IMG/VR virus record: IMGVR_UViG_3300021508_000041
Location: 1 to 31,712 of that record
DNA from: a virus
Strand: one strand, 5' to 3'
DNA length: 31,712 bases
In this document: piece after piece, positions 1 to 6,097 of the stretch
How the letters are laid out: every line of letters begins with the position of its first letter
Position numbering within the stretch: position 1 is the first letter of the stretch
Position numbers and translations under genes: made by a program
The notes under the pieces: generated by a model
What the model saw: the letters and a program-made list of their open reading frames with translations, nothing else
Database searches by the model: none
What the model was told of the DNA's origin: nothing

Positions 1-3
1 CAT
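1..3 (-). CDS. start codon of a gene running off the left edge
   Basis: Only the ATG is inside the window, so the product cannot be named. Upstream on the minus strand is a good ribosome binding site (AAAGGAACAG, 3 bases before the ATG). The roughly 50 bases before the start resemble those before the small gene starting at 363, including the string CCAACACA, so the two genes may share a duplicated leader. Confidence 0.4.
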
Positions 4-237
4 AATCTGTTCCTTTCAATGCCTGCCAACACAACGGTCAATTACGACCTGCGGTTGCAGTGCAGTTTTATTAATCTGGCTTTTGCTTCAGCCAGCGCGT
101 TTAATTTAGCTCTTCTATTCAGTCGTATTACCTACATCGTTGTGTTCCTAAAAAATCAATTGCGTTAATTTGCTCGTAATCATGATAAACAGAAAATCTA
201 ATATCCTTCGGCATTAAATTTTCTGTGTTTATGCTGC
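4..237. other. short gap, possible remnant of a small gene
   Basis: No firm gene is seen. On the minus strand a 28-codon frame runs from an ATG at 214 to a stop at 128. A second open frame, shifted by -1, continues to 42 and would encode a helical, basic segment (RAKLNALAEAKARL). Together they could be one small gene with a frameshift, programmed or accidental, but the ribosome binding site is weak and the first frame is too short to judge. Confidence 0.2.
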
Positions 238-363
238 TTAATCTTCTGTAAAGTGTAAGCACCGCGTTTTAAATAAATCACCAAGCAAGAATCCTAAATA
301 AATACCGGTAAAAAACATGAGTAGCGGGTGCTTTGAAAATAAGTCATATAAATCAAAATCCAT
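238..363 (-). CDS. 41-residue membrane peptide
   Basis: A short open frame with a strong ribosome binding site (ACAGGAAAG, 3 bases before ATG). The predicted peptide has an acidic N-terminus and one hydrophobic stretch (about residues 13-29, LLMFFTGIYLGFLLGDL), followed by a short basic/polar tail with one Cys. It could be a single-pass inner-membrane peptide of the kind phages use for early host takeover or lysis control, but no family is recognised. It overlaps the end of the frame at 294-476, so one of the two may not be translated. The start resembles in its upstream sequence the gene start at position 3. Confidence 0.5.
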   Translation of the reverse strand: MDFDLYDLFSKHPLLMFFTGIYLGFLLGDLFKTRCLHFTED

Positions 364-476
364 AATCTTTCCTGTGTAGTGCCTTCCAACACAGCTTTCA
401 ACGCGACCACCAATAGCCTGTGCGTTTTAGAAAGTGTGTTTATTATTATTAAAATTCCAACTGGATAGTCCCGCAT
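294..476 (-). CDS. 60-residue hypothetical protein behind an operator
   Basis: The frame is open further upstream, but the start at 476 is preferred because AAAGGATC lies just before it and the dyad at 493-510 sits 16 bases upstream, the same spacing as at other operator-linked genes. The peptide has a hydrophobic N-terminal segment (VGILIII) and a second in the C-terminal half, with a basic centre. Its 3' end overlaps the 41-residue peptide by 70 bases in another frame. No family is recognised; the C-terminal part may only be a shadow of that neighbour. Confidence 0.4.
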   Translation of the reverse strand: MRDYPVGILIIINTLSKTHRLLVVALKAVLEGTTQERLWILIYMTYFQSTRYSCFLPVFI

Positions 477-492
477 AATTGATCCTTTAGGT

Positions 493-510
493 TTTGGTAC
501 GTGTGCCAAA
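493..510. promoter_or_regulatory. dispersed dyad operator, copy 1
   Basis: TTTGGTACGTGTGCCAAA, one base away from the consensus TTTGGTACGTGTACCAAA found elsewhere in the window. It lies between the stop of the 327-residue gene and the start at 476, 16 bases before that start codon, next to its ribosome binding site. A protein-binding site controlling the minus-strand gene is the likely role. Confidence 0.6.
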
Positions 511-512
511 TA

Positions 513-1496
513 TTACAAAGTGTCCAGTTTTTCGGTGAGCAGGGTGATGACATCCAGTAGTTCACTTACTTTTTTGGTGATGTACTTAGACTTTACACCT
601 GCATCATTGAAGTCTTTGATCTGCTGCTTAATATCCTTGATCACCCCCATGATGTTTTCAGGTGACAGTTCTTCTATATCAGTGCCATAGATGTAAGTGA
701 CGTGTTTTACAGGTGTATCTCTTAATTCTTTGCTCATTGCTATTTCCTCTAGCTTGGTTTCCACAACATCGAAATGATCCTGTGCTTTGGTTATGTGTTG
801 GTTTATTTCCCTACCTAACTGCTCCCTGTACAGTTCAGGCGTGTAAAACTTTTTGATTACTTTCAGTTCCTCTTGGGCACAGTTGCAGTAGGTTTCCAGT
901 TCATAAACGGCTACCTCAATTAAGTGGTCGAAAATCTTCAGCCACGCCCTCATTAACTGGATGTCCGTACACCTATTAACAAGAATCGGACTGCTTTCCT
1001 TTATAAGGTACTTCACCCTTCCCGCAGGTAGTTTGCGTTTACGGGTGTGCATTAATTTCTGCACTTCCTTAATGCAGAATTTATAGGTTTCGTGGTCGTT
1101 GACGGCGCTTAGGTACAGGTCTTCAACGGTGTTGTCGTACTGGTCCTGCTTAGTTCTAGGGCAGTACAACTCTCTGATTCTCTCCAAACGTTCTTCACTA
1201 CAACGGTTAGGTGCTGCTGTTAATTTACTCAAAGCCTGAGGTATGAACTCTTTGAAAACATTAGCCCACAAAGAATGCAATGACACAGTTTTTAGCTTTA
1301 ACGCGCTATTACCATACTTAGGTACCTTCGATAGAACTTCCTGTATGACAGTAGACAAAGGTACCGCGTTCCTCAACATTTGCTTACAAGCTAGCTCCAC
1401 GCAGGCCTCGCGGGTTTTCCTTTCGTTTTTTATCTCAGATATGAACAAGCCGTGGGGTGCCTCCCCCACGGGGGTTAATAACTTATTACGGCTCAT
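513..1496 (-). CDS. 327-residue repeat protein, paralogue of the gene at 1702-2550
   Basis: Function unknown. The start is supported by CTAAGGAGC 7-8 bases before the ATG. The protein is mostly helical and charged. Two internal units of about 41 residues can be aligned by eye (about 73-113 and 179-220), each with a Trp near the start, a Leu-rich middle and an ending of the type L..(L/F)Y.P. The last 64 residues (264-327) match the C-terminus of the 282-residue neighbour: V(T)(Y/F)IYGT.I.ELS, then GVKS.YITK.V, then a Leu-rich end. This points to duplication of a gene and of a unit within it. It is the last large gene of the left minus-strand run; the C-terminal part could be an oligomerisation or partner-binding module. 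Early phage protein is an inference from position. Confidence 0.8.
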   Translation of the reverse strand: MSRNKLLTPVGEAPHGLFISEIKNERKTREACVELACKQMLRNAVPLSTVIQEVLSKVPKYGNSALKLKTVSLHSLWANVFKEFIPQALSKLTAAPNRCSEERLERIRELYCPRTKQDQYDNTVEDLYLSAVNDHETYKFCIKEVQKLMHTRKRKLPAGRVKYLIKESSPILVNRCTDIQLMRAWLKIFDHLIEVAVYELETYCNCAQEELKVIKKFYTPELYREQLGREINQHITKAQDHFDVVETKLEEIAMSKELRDTPVKHVTYIYGTDIEELSPENIMGVIKDIKQQIKDFNDAGVKSKYITKKVSELLDVITLLTEKLDTL

Positions 1497-1702
1497 GTGA
1501 AATGCTCCTTAGTTAGCCTCAAGGCTGTAGGTATAACCCCCTCAACCTTGAGTATTAGAAAGTACCCTTTCGCCCCTAGGAGGTTCTTTTTCTTCCAGTA
1601 AGACATAGCCTCACTGAGGTCAGTAAAAGGTTTAACCAGGCTAGTTCTGGAGTAATCCAAAGGGTAGCTTGGCTCCCCTTTTTGCTTGATTATTTCATAC
1701 AT
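1493..1702 (-). CDS. 69-residue hypothetical protein between the two paralogues
   Basis: The start at 1702 is an ATG that overlaps the stop of the upstream gene as TGATG, so translation is probably coupled; a TTG one codon earlier is less likely. Its own stop overlaps the ATG of the 327-residue gene (ATGA). The peptide is small and basic, with the stretch SEAMSYWKKKNLLGAKGYF in the middle and a hydrophobic LILKVEGVIP segment. No family is recognised. Its place between two paralogous genes suggests the three are made together. Confidence 0.65.
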   Translation of the reverse strand: MYEIIKQKGEPSYPLDYSRTSLVKPFTDLSEAMSYWKKKNLLGAKGYFLILKVEGVIPTALRLTKEHFT

Positions 1703-2550
1703 CAAGAGTCAAGCCTTGCAATCAACACCTTGATAGCTTTGTTAAGTTTTTTCACTTCCTTAGTGATGTAGGTAGACTTCACACCTGTTTCTTTCAGGGT
1801 TTTGATATCGTCCTGCGCTCTTTTAATGTTGCGCATCAACTCTTCCTTGGATAACTCTTTGATAGCTGTTCCGTAGATGAAAGTTACTTTTTGCATTACT
1901 TTTTGCATTGCGTTTTTATCGTTCATTGTTGTTGCTCCAGTTGTTATTGTGTATTTTTCGATTAGGTAGTCAAACTCTTGCCCAGAGATTTGCCTACTAT
2001 GGTGTAAATCCCTGATTATGTCAGGGGCGTACTCTTCCATAAGTCTTCCCCATAGCTCTTTAAGCTCTGGTGCTTCCAAAGGATAATCACTAAATTCCTT
2101 TACAGAGTTAGCTATATCATAAAAAATAGCAGTCTCCCCCCCTTTAATAGTGTCCTGCATTAGCTCATAAAGCCTAGAGTCCAACCCTGACATGCTGAAT
2201 TGCTTCATCATTGCGGAATAAACCAAGGCCACATTGCTAGTCCTTTTGTTTATAGGGTAGCCGTACAGCTCCATTAATTTCTCGTAATCATTCTGGCTTA
2301 CCGAGCCGTCCCGTACAAGTCCGTTTATTATTCCCTCGGACAGGTGCTTATTGAGTTTACTCCACAACTCAAGCAGTTCTCCCTTTGGAAGTATTTGTGT
2401 GAAACAGCTTCTTAAGGGGTTCTCCATCTCACTACGAGTGAGAGGCGCCTCCCTCATTATGAAGTCCTTGACCACGCTTTCTACACGCCGCATGGCCTCA
2501 GGGTCCTTCAGTATGACTCTGAAAATCTCTTCGATATACATGCTAGTCAT
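1702..2550 (-). CDS. 282-residue repeat protein, paralogue of the gene at 513-1496
   Basis: Function unknown. Two internal units can be aligned by eye at about residues 59-99 (LLELWSKLNKHL ... YEKLMELYGYP) and 161-201 (ELKELWGRLMEE ... FDYLIEKYTIT). The C-terminal 63 residues (220-282) align with the end of the 327-residue neighbour, sharing FIYGT.IKELS, GVKSTYITK.V and a Leu-rich tail. A 12-base tandem repeat near 1890-1912 encodes the doubled QKV motif just before this domain. The start overlaps the stop of the 38-residue membrane peptide (ATGA). The protein is helical and lacks membrane segments or recognisable catalytic motifs. It probably acts as an oligomer or with its paralogue; this is inference only. 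Confidence 0.8.
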   Translation of the reverse strand: MTSMYIEEIFRVILKDPEAMRRVESVVKDFIMREAPLTRSEMENPLRSCFTQILPKGELLELWSKLNKHLSEGIINGLVRDGSVSQNDYEKLMELYGYPINKRTSNVALVYSAMMKQFSMSGLDSRLYELMQDTIKGGETAIFYDIANSVKEFSDYPLEAPELKELWGRLMEEYAPDIIRDLHHSRQISGQEFDYLIEKYTITTGATTMNDKNAMQKVMQKVTFIYGTAIKELSKEELMRNIKRAQDDIKTLKETGVKSTYITKEVKKLNKAIKVLIARLDS

Positions 2551-2663
2551 CGTTTCTGCTCACGGTTAACAGGTCCATGCAGGGTGCCCCACACAGCCTG
2601 TGCTATAGTCAGCAGGGCAAAGGCTATGAGTCCAGCCATTATTGCTCTTTGTAATCTAGTCAT
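2547..2663 (-). CDS. 38-residue single-pass membrane peptide
   Basis: A short gene wedged exactly between two others: its ATG directly follows the TAG of the gene at 2664-2879, and its TGA overlaps the ATG of the 282-residue gene (ATGA). It has a basic N-terminus (MTRLQR), a hydrophobic helix of about 17 residues (AGLIAFALLTIAQAVWG) and a short basic C-terminus. The tight fit between neighbours supports it as a real gene. No family is recognised. Small membrane peptides of this form occur in phage early and lysis regions, but no role can be assigned. Confidence 0.6.
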   Translation of the reverse strand: MTRLQRAIMAGLIAFALLTIAQAVWGTLHGPVNREQKR

Positions 2664-2879
2664 CTAGTCCTCCAGTACAGTGTCACCGAAAACATCGATA
2701 CGTTTTCCCTTATAAGAAATTCTAGCAGTGGCAAAATTACCAAAGCTAGACCAAAATTCCACTTGTCGAGTCACCTCCTTACCTGATTTAGTTTGTAGCG
2801 TAATACTGTCACGCTTTCCGTCCGTTAAATTCACCCAACGACTTCCATTGTTGTTCAGATAGTATGTGCCTGTTCTCAT
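2664..2879 (-). CDS. 71-residue beta-rich hypothetical protein
   Basis: The start is supported by AGAGGAG about 8 bases before the ATG, and the ATG overlaps the stop of the upstream gene (ATGA). The sequence alternates polar and hydrophobic residues with many Gly, Thr and Ser (GTYYLNNNGSRWVNLTDGKR, then VEFWSSFGNFATARISYKGK), which looks like a small beta-barrel. No family is recognised. It belongs to the run of co-transcribed small genes. Confidence 0.65.
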   Translation of the reverse strand: MRTGTYYLNNNGSRWVNLTDGKRDSITLQTKSGKEVTRQVEFWSSFGNFATARISYKGKRIDVFGDTVLED

Positions 2880-3118
2880 TGCAACAACTCCTCTATAGCG
2901 TCCAGCTTTTTCTGGTTAGCAGTCACTTCAGCATGGACAGCGGACAGGAACACAGACATGCTGCTTATGTATGTAGGTAACAGGCTTTGAGGTACGCTGT
3001 GTGAAAGATGCCCGTCACTAAAATATGAAGGGTTTTGGATACGCCCAGCAACACCCTTCTCCAGCTGTTTAAGCCTTGCCTGCCCTTCCTGTAACTGTTT
3101 TAATCTAGTTTGTTCCAT
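2876..3118 (-). CDS. 80-residue coiled-coil hypothetical protein
   Basis: Translation starts after GGAGTAAACA, which also contains the stop of the upstream gene. The N-terminal 25 residues are a Gln/Leu/Lys heptad-like repeat (TRLKQLQEGQARLKQLEKG), and the C-terminus is another amphipathic helix (HAEVTANQKKLDAIEELL). The middle is rich in Ser, Pro and Tyr. A short helical protein that oligomerises is likely; a function cannot be given. Confidence 0.65.
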   Translation of the reverse strand: MEQTRLKQLQEGQARLKQLEKGVAGRIQNPSYFSDGHLSHSVPQSLLPTYISSMSVFLSAVHAEVTANQKKLDAIEELLQ

Positions 3119-3121
3119 TGT

Positions 3122-3340
3122 TTACTCCAATTCACATTTAGCACAAGCACAATCCCCAGGACCTGAGTGATCTACGCCATGCTTACAAATATACCAAGGG
3201 CGCTCTTCGCTGCATTCTTCACAACGGATTTCGTCCCCATTAATTCCAGTACTTCCACAAGGTACAGGTACGTTTTTATAGCCGAAACCATCAGGGACAT
3301 ACTGGTCCACCATTACTGTGCAGTTGTTATTCGTTGACAT
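3122..3340 (-). CDS. 72-residue Cys-rich, zinc-ribbon-like protein
   Basis: Eight Cys in 72 residues, with two CxxC pairs: C40/C43 (RCEEC) and C66/C69 (CAKC), plus C52 and C64 and His54/His58 between. This spacing suits one structural zinc site. Small zinc-ribbon proteins are common among phage early genes, where they may bind nucleic acid or host protein, but this one is not recognised. The start at 3340 overlaps the end of the upstream gene by 14 bases and has only a weak ribosome binding site, so coupled translation is probable. Confidence 0.65.
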   Translation of the reverse strand: MSTNNNCTVMVDQYVPDGFGYKNVPVPCGSTGINGDEIRCEECSEERPWYICKHGVDHSGPGDCACAKCELE

Positions 3341-3692
3341 ATTTTCGTACCATTACCAAGTGGTCCACTTTCACTCGTCTGTAAGGCCCAACCCCTGCAC
3401 TTCTCACACCTACCGTGCCGTCCAACCCTACCCCCTCAACAACCACTAAAGTATCTGGGTTGTCATATTCTTGCTTCAGTTTAACCTGGTCCTTACACTT
3501 GAATTGTTTGTTAGGTGTGATTTTTAGCACAGCGGGCACTTCACTTCTGCCAGTAACAGCCATAGTGAAGTCCTCCAATGACACCTCTACGGTCGTCTCG
3601 GAAACTCCTACCCGAACTGTCAGGCGAATTGCTTGCTGCTCCTCTGCCATGCTTGTTATTCTGCCTATGGTTAGGCTACATCCAGTTGTCAT
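3327..3692 (-). CDS. 121-residue hypothetical protein
   Basis: The first ATG (3692) overlaps the stop of the upstream gene (ATGA) and is preferred; an ATG at 3650 (MAEEQQ) is the alternative. From residue 15 on the protein is beta-rich and amphipathic: IRLTVRVGVSETTVEVSLED, then TLVVVEGVGLDGTVGVRS, ending with a basic VDHLVMVRKYVNE. No catalytic motif or membrane segment is visible and no family is recognised. Confidence 0.65.
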   Translation of the reverse strand: MTTGCSLTIGRITSMAEEQQAIRLTVRVGVSETTVEVSLEDFTMAVTGRSEVPAVLKITPNKQFKCKDQVKLKQEYDNPDTLVVVEGVGLDGTVGVRSAGVGPYRRVKVDHLVMVRKYVNE

Positions 3693-3967
3693 GTTTCTTC
3701 ACCTTCTACTTCGTAATATACCCTGGCCCCGTCATCATCCAGCGGCACGGAAAATTTCAGGCCTCCCTCGAACTTCAGTTGCCTCGCTGCTGGGTAATAA
3801 AACCAGCTTCCACCTTCGAACTTTCCCCCATTACCTTGGATTTTAGTTATTTTACGTGGCATACCTATCAATGGGCCGTATGGATACCAGTCATGTTTCA
3901 GCATAGTGACAGTAACCCCAACCTGCATAATTCTCTTCAGGTCAGCCAGCGTTCCTAATTGTTTCAT
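3689..3967 (-). CDS. 92-residue hypothetical protein
   Basis: The ATG at 3967 is chosen because GGAGATAA lies 6-7 bases upstream; a TTG at 3982 is in frame but has no better site. A basic helical N-terminus (MKQLGTLADLKRIMQVG) is followed by a Gly- and aromatic-rich segment (GGKFEGGSWFYYPAARQLKF) and an acidic C-terminus (YYEVEGEET). It overlaps the next gene by ATGA. No family is recognised. Confidence 0.65.
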   Translation of the reverse strand: MKQLGTLADLKRIMQVGVTVTMLKHDWYPYGPLIGMPRKITKIQGNGGKFEGGSWFYYPAARQLKFEGGLKFSVPLDDDGARVYYEVEGEET

Positions 3968-3987
3968 TTTCGTTATCTCCAAAGTGT

Positions 3988-4254
3988 TCAGCTGTCTCGA
4001 TTAATAGGTCCTCTTGTAGCCTTCGGCAATCCAACCGCTTTAAAGTGGCGGGTAGCGGGAGTGATAAGTAGGGGAGGTACTCCCCTCTCATTGATTGTGA
4101 TGTAATGGGTAATAGTTCCGCAACCCATCGTTTTATAGAGCTTTAAGGTCTCCTTCAAAGTGGTGAACTCCCCAATTAATTTGTCCTCGTTAGGGTCGTA
4201 TTTTCTTATGAAAGGGTTCTTGTGTTTCCGAATTTGTACTGTTATTGGATTCAT
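3988..4254 (-). CDS. 88-residue basic hypothetical protein
   Basis: Start supported by GGAGTAAACATAA before the ATG. The protein is basic (about 15 Lys/Arg in 88), with the segment FTTLKETLKLYKTMGCGTITH, which reads as a helix followed by a strand, and a basic C-terminus. No family is recognised. The 16 bases covering its ribosome binding site and ATG are repeated almost exactly 45 bases upstream, where they open a four-codon minicistron. Confidence 0.65.
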   Translation of the reverse strand: MNPITVQIRKHKNPFIRKYDPNEDKLIGEFTTLKETLKLYKTMGCGTITHYITINERGVPPLLITPATRHFKAVGLPKATRGPINRDS

Positions 4255-4284
4255 TTATGTTTACTCCAGGTTGAGGGTTGGTGA

Positions 4285-4299
4285 CTACTGCGTAGTCAT
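4285..4299 (-). other. four-codon minicistron with duplicated ribosome binding site
   Basis: On the minus strand GGAGTAAACGTAAATG is followed by three codons and TAG (M-T-T-Q-stop). The same element with one change (GGAGTAAACATAAATG) opens the real gene 45 bases further on. The ATG overlaps the stop of the gene at 4296-4640, and the minicistron contains the hairpin GACTACTGCGTAGTC. It may be a duplication scar or a device coupling translation of the two genes. Confidence 0.35.
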
Positions 4300-4640
4300 T
4301 TACGTTTACTCCAAATAGTTGTGTATTTTGTCCACGTGGTGAACTCCCTCTTCGCCTTCCTCAGGTGGGTTTTATCTTTGGTACACGTACCAAACTCTAG
4401 CACAAAGGCGTCGAAGCTGAAGATATATTCAGGCAAAGCCTGGTTCTTAAACTCATTGTTTTGTCTTAAGCGGTCCCACTCCTTCCGTGTGTCAGGTATA
4501 CCGTCGTAATAAGAGCGGGCTACACAGAGGTCCTGTGTGATTTTCTGGATTGTTTTAGCTATCTGCCCAGGCAGGCTCTTATAGATGTCAGGTAAGGCGT
4601 TACCTCTCTGAGCCCGTAGTAGCCTGTTGCGTAGGCTCAC
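4296..4640 (-). CDS. 114-residue basic hypothetical protein
   Basis: Starts with GTG at 4640, overlapping the TGA of the upstream gene (GTGA). The protein is basic, mostly helical (QIAKTIQKITQDLCVARSYY; FKNQALPEYIFSFDAFVLEF) with a Lys/Thr/Trp-rich end (KREFTTWTKYTTIWSKRK). No family is recognised. Codons for EFGTCTKD carry a perfect 18-base copy of the dispersed operator, in the opposite orientation to the other copies. That suggests the site is kept for DNA binding rather than for the protein. Confidence 0.65.
   Translation of the reverse strand: MSLRNRLLRAQRGNALPDIYKSLPGQIAKTIQKITQDLCVARSYYDGIPDTRKEWDRLRQNNEFKNQALPEYIFSFDAFVLEFGTCTKDKTHLRKAKREFTTWTKYTTIWSKRK
4377..4394. promoter_or_regulatory. 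dispersed dyad operator, copy 2 (inside a gene)
   Basis: TTTGGTACACGTACCAAA on the plus strand, which is the exact complement of the consensus TTTGGTACGTGTACCAAA. It is the only copy inside a coding region and the only one in reverse orientation with respect to the asymmetric central GT. It could be an auxiliary operator for looping or a roadblock to transcription. Confidence 0.5.
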
Positions 4641-4906
4641 TTCTTACTTTGGGGCTCAACGAGGGCTACCCACTCCTCCTCAGGTATTTCTATTAGATCG
4701 TCTGCGTGGTTAGTGCGCTGTACTTCTTGTGGCCACCGTCCCTTCCTTGTCCAAGCCCCAGGAAAGCGTTTACCTTCAGAAAGGATGTGTCCTTTTACTG
4801 GGAATGATCTGTTGTGCGCAGGGTCTACGCACCACAGTTCTACTGGGTTTCCGCTTCTGGTTTTATAGCGCTTCCGTACGTTTATGTTTTTAAGAATGAT
4901 CCCCAT
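4637..4906 (-). CDS. 89-residue basic hypothetical protein
   Basis: The start at the ATG 4906 is chosen because GGGGGCC lies just upstream; a TTG at 4936 would extend it without a ribosome binding site. It overlaps the upstream gene by 17 bases. The protein has a basic N-terminal half (NINVRKRYKTRSGNPVELW) and an acidic, Glu-rich C-terminal stretch (DDLIEIPEEEWVALVEP). The segment PVELWCVDPAHNRSFPVKGH is beta-like, suggesting a small barrel fold. No family is recognised. Confidence 0.65.
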   Translation of the reverse strand: MGIILKNINVRKRYKTRSGNPVELWCVDPAHNRSFPVKGHILSEGKRFPGAWTRKGRWPQEVQRTNHADDLIEIPEEEWVALVEPQSKK

Positions 4907-5171
4907 TTGAGGCCCCCATATCCTGAGGTAAGGCAAGTGGAGCTTCTTTAAGAAAGGCTATCTGGTCTTCTATTTGAGACTCTACGGCTGTGTTCATTAT
5001 GTCCCTGGCTAGACAAACACTAGCGCTGATTGATTGTAGTTTCAGGTACATTCCGTCGTTTCCTGTGGCTTTAAAAGCTTGTGACAGGTTAACTAATTGT
5101 TCCGCAGCTTCCGAGGATAACTCGTTGGACTGCGCAATGCTGCGAATGTAGCTGGACCGATTAATGCTCAT
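4890..5171 (-). CDS. 93-residue helical hypothetical protein
   Basis: Start supported by AGGAGAG 5-6 bases upstream; it overlaps the upstream gene by 11 bases. The sequence is nearly all helical and amphipathic, rich in Ser and Ala (SSEAAEQLVNLSQAFKATG; LQSISASVCLARDIMN; ESQIEDQIAFLKEAP). No membrane segment or metal-binding pattern is visible. It may be a small helical bundle or dimer; no family is recognised. Confidence 0.65.
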   Translation of the reverse strand: MSINRSSYIRSIAQSNELSSEAAEQLVNLSQAFKATGNDGMYLKLQSISASVCLARDIMNTAVESQIEDQIAFLKEAPLALPQDMGASNGDHS

Positions 5172-5643
5172 CGTTTCTCTCCTGCCTGATATGGTACTGG
5201 CTGAGCCAATAATCGTAGGTCATTAACACGCAACCTTCATTGGTTATGTGTTTGTCATAGCGGAACTGGCTCAGTAATTCCATAGCCTTTCCAGTTGCTA
5301 CCGCTTCCGTATGTTTATGGCTGGCGTTTGTTATAGCAAGCATGACCGCTGTTACGTCCACTGATTTATGATCGAAGGTTCCATCGACTCTCTTCAGTAC
5401 AACTCTTTCCATGCACCTCAACGGTTTTCCTGGAAGGGCAAATTGCAGGTAAATAGGCTTAGCCCAGGCTTGCTGCCTGTCCCGAAATATTAGTACTGTT
5501 TCCGTGGCAGGTTGTTGCAGGTCATAAGATGCCACTGTGTAGATGCCTGACAGTTCCTCGTCGTTGTCCTTGTCGTGGAAGTAAGCTTGTTGGCCACACC
5601 GGGCGGGTAATTCTTTAAGGAGTGCTTCCGTGATGTTATTCAT
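5161..5643 (-). CDS. 160-residue hypothetical protein
   Basis: The start is placed at 5643, where the ATG overlaps the TGA of the upstream gene (ATGA) and is preceded by AGGGAG; a longer frame back to 5688 lies inside the neighbour and is rejected. The N-terminal part is helical, the centre beta-like (ETVLIFRDRQQAWAKPIYLQF), and the C-terminus carries a conserved-looking helix and aromatic stretch (CVLMTYDYWLSQYHIRQ). No catalytic pattern is recognised. It is co-transcribed with the RHH-like gene. Confidence 0.65.
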   Translation of the reverse strand: MNNITEALLKELPARCGQQAYFHDKDNDEELSGIYTVASYDLQQPATETVLIFRDRQQAWAKPIYLQFALPGKPLRCMERVVLKRVDGTFDHKSVDVTAVMLAITNASHKHTEAVATGKAMELLSQFRYDKHITNEGCVLMTYDYWLSQYHIRQERNDEH

Positions 5644-6086
5644 GCGGTTTTCTCCCTGTAGAGTATCAGTTGGTGTACAACCTGCCACAAAGGTATGCCT
5701 ACCTTGTCCGCCAATGCTACAAGTTTGGCGTGGTCTGAGGGCTTTATTCGCAAACTGGCCGTTACGGCTTCGTTATTCAGTTCTTCTGACACCTGGACAT
5801 GTAGAGGTATGTTTGGGTTAGTGTTTAACATGCTCTCAATGACGTTTGACAAACTACGGCAACCTAAGGCTTCCTGAGCTGCTAATAATGTTTTATGCGC
5901 TGCGGGGGTCATGTGTATGCCTCTTCTTGCGCCCATTGCTCGGTTAACAGGGTTAGTCACCACCTCTCTACAAGCTAAGAGGACATTTATTCGCTGCGGG
6001 AAGGAGGCACCAAATTTAAGGAGTCTTGTGTGTACTGACTCGCTAACGTCTATTCTAACGCTCCTCGTTTTACTTCTGTTTTTCAT
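5640..6086 (-). CDS. protein of three ribbon-helix-helix-like units, candidate DNA-binding regulator
   Basis: Three segments of about 33-35 residues share the pattern of a ribbon-helix-helix unit: a short strand with alternating residues, then two helices. They are at about residues 9-41 (SVRIDVSESVHTRLLKF), 54-88 (RRGIHMTPAAHKTLLAAQ) and 110-143 (ASLRIKPSDHAKLVALADKV, then VVHQLILY). Members of the Arc/MetJ class normally carry one unit and bind DNA as dimers through the strand; three in a chain would be unusual. The N-terminus is basic (MKNRSKTRSVR). A good ribosome binding site (AAGGAAAA) precedes the ATG. It is a reasonable candidate for the protein that binds the dispersed TTGGTAC dyads, but this is inference. 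A ParG- or plasmid-type regulator is another reading. Confidence 0.6.
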   Translation of the reverse strand: MKNRSKTRSVRIDVSESVHTRLLKFGASFPQRINVLLACREVVTNPVNRAMGARRGIHMTPAAHKTLLAAQEALGCRSLSNVIESMLNTNPNIPLHVQVSEELNNEAVTASLRIKPSDHAKLVALADKVGIPLWQVVHQLILYREKTA

Positions 6087-6097
6087 TTTGGTTTTCC

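Noticed and set aside
5644-5688. Longer start for the gene at 5161-5643
   Set aside because: The ATG at 5643 forms an ATGA overlap with the upstream stop and has AGGGAG before it.
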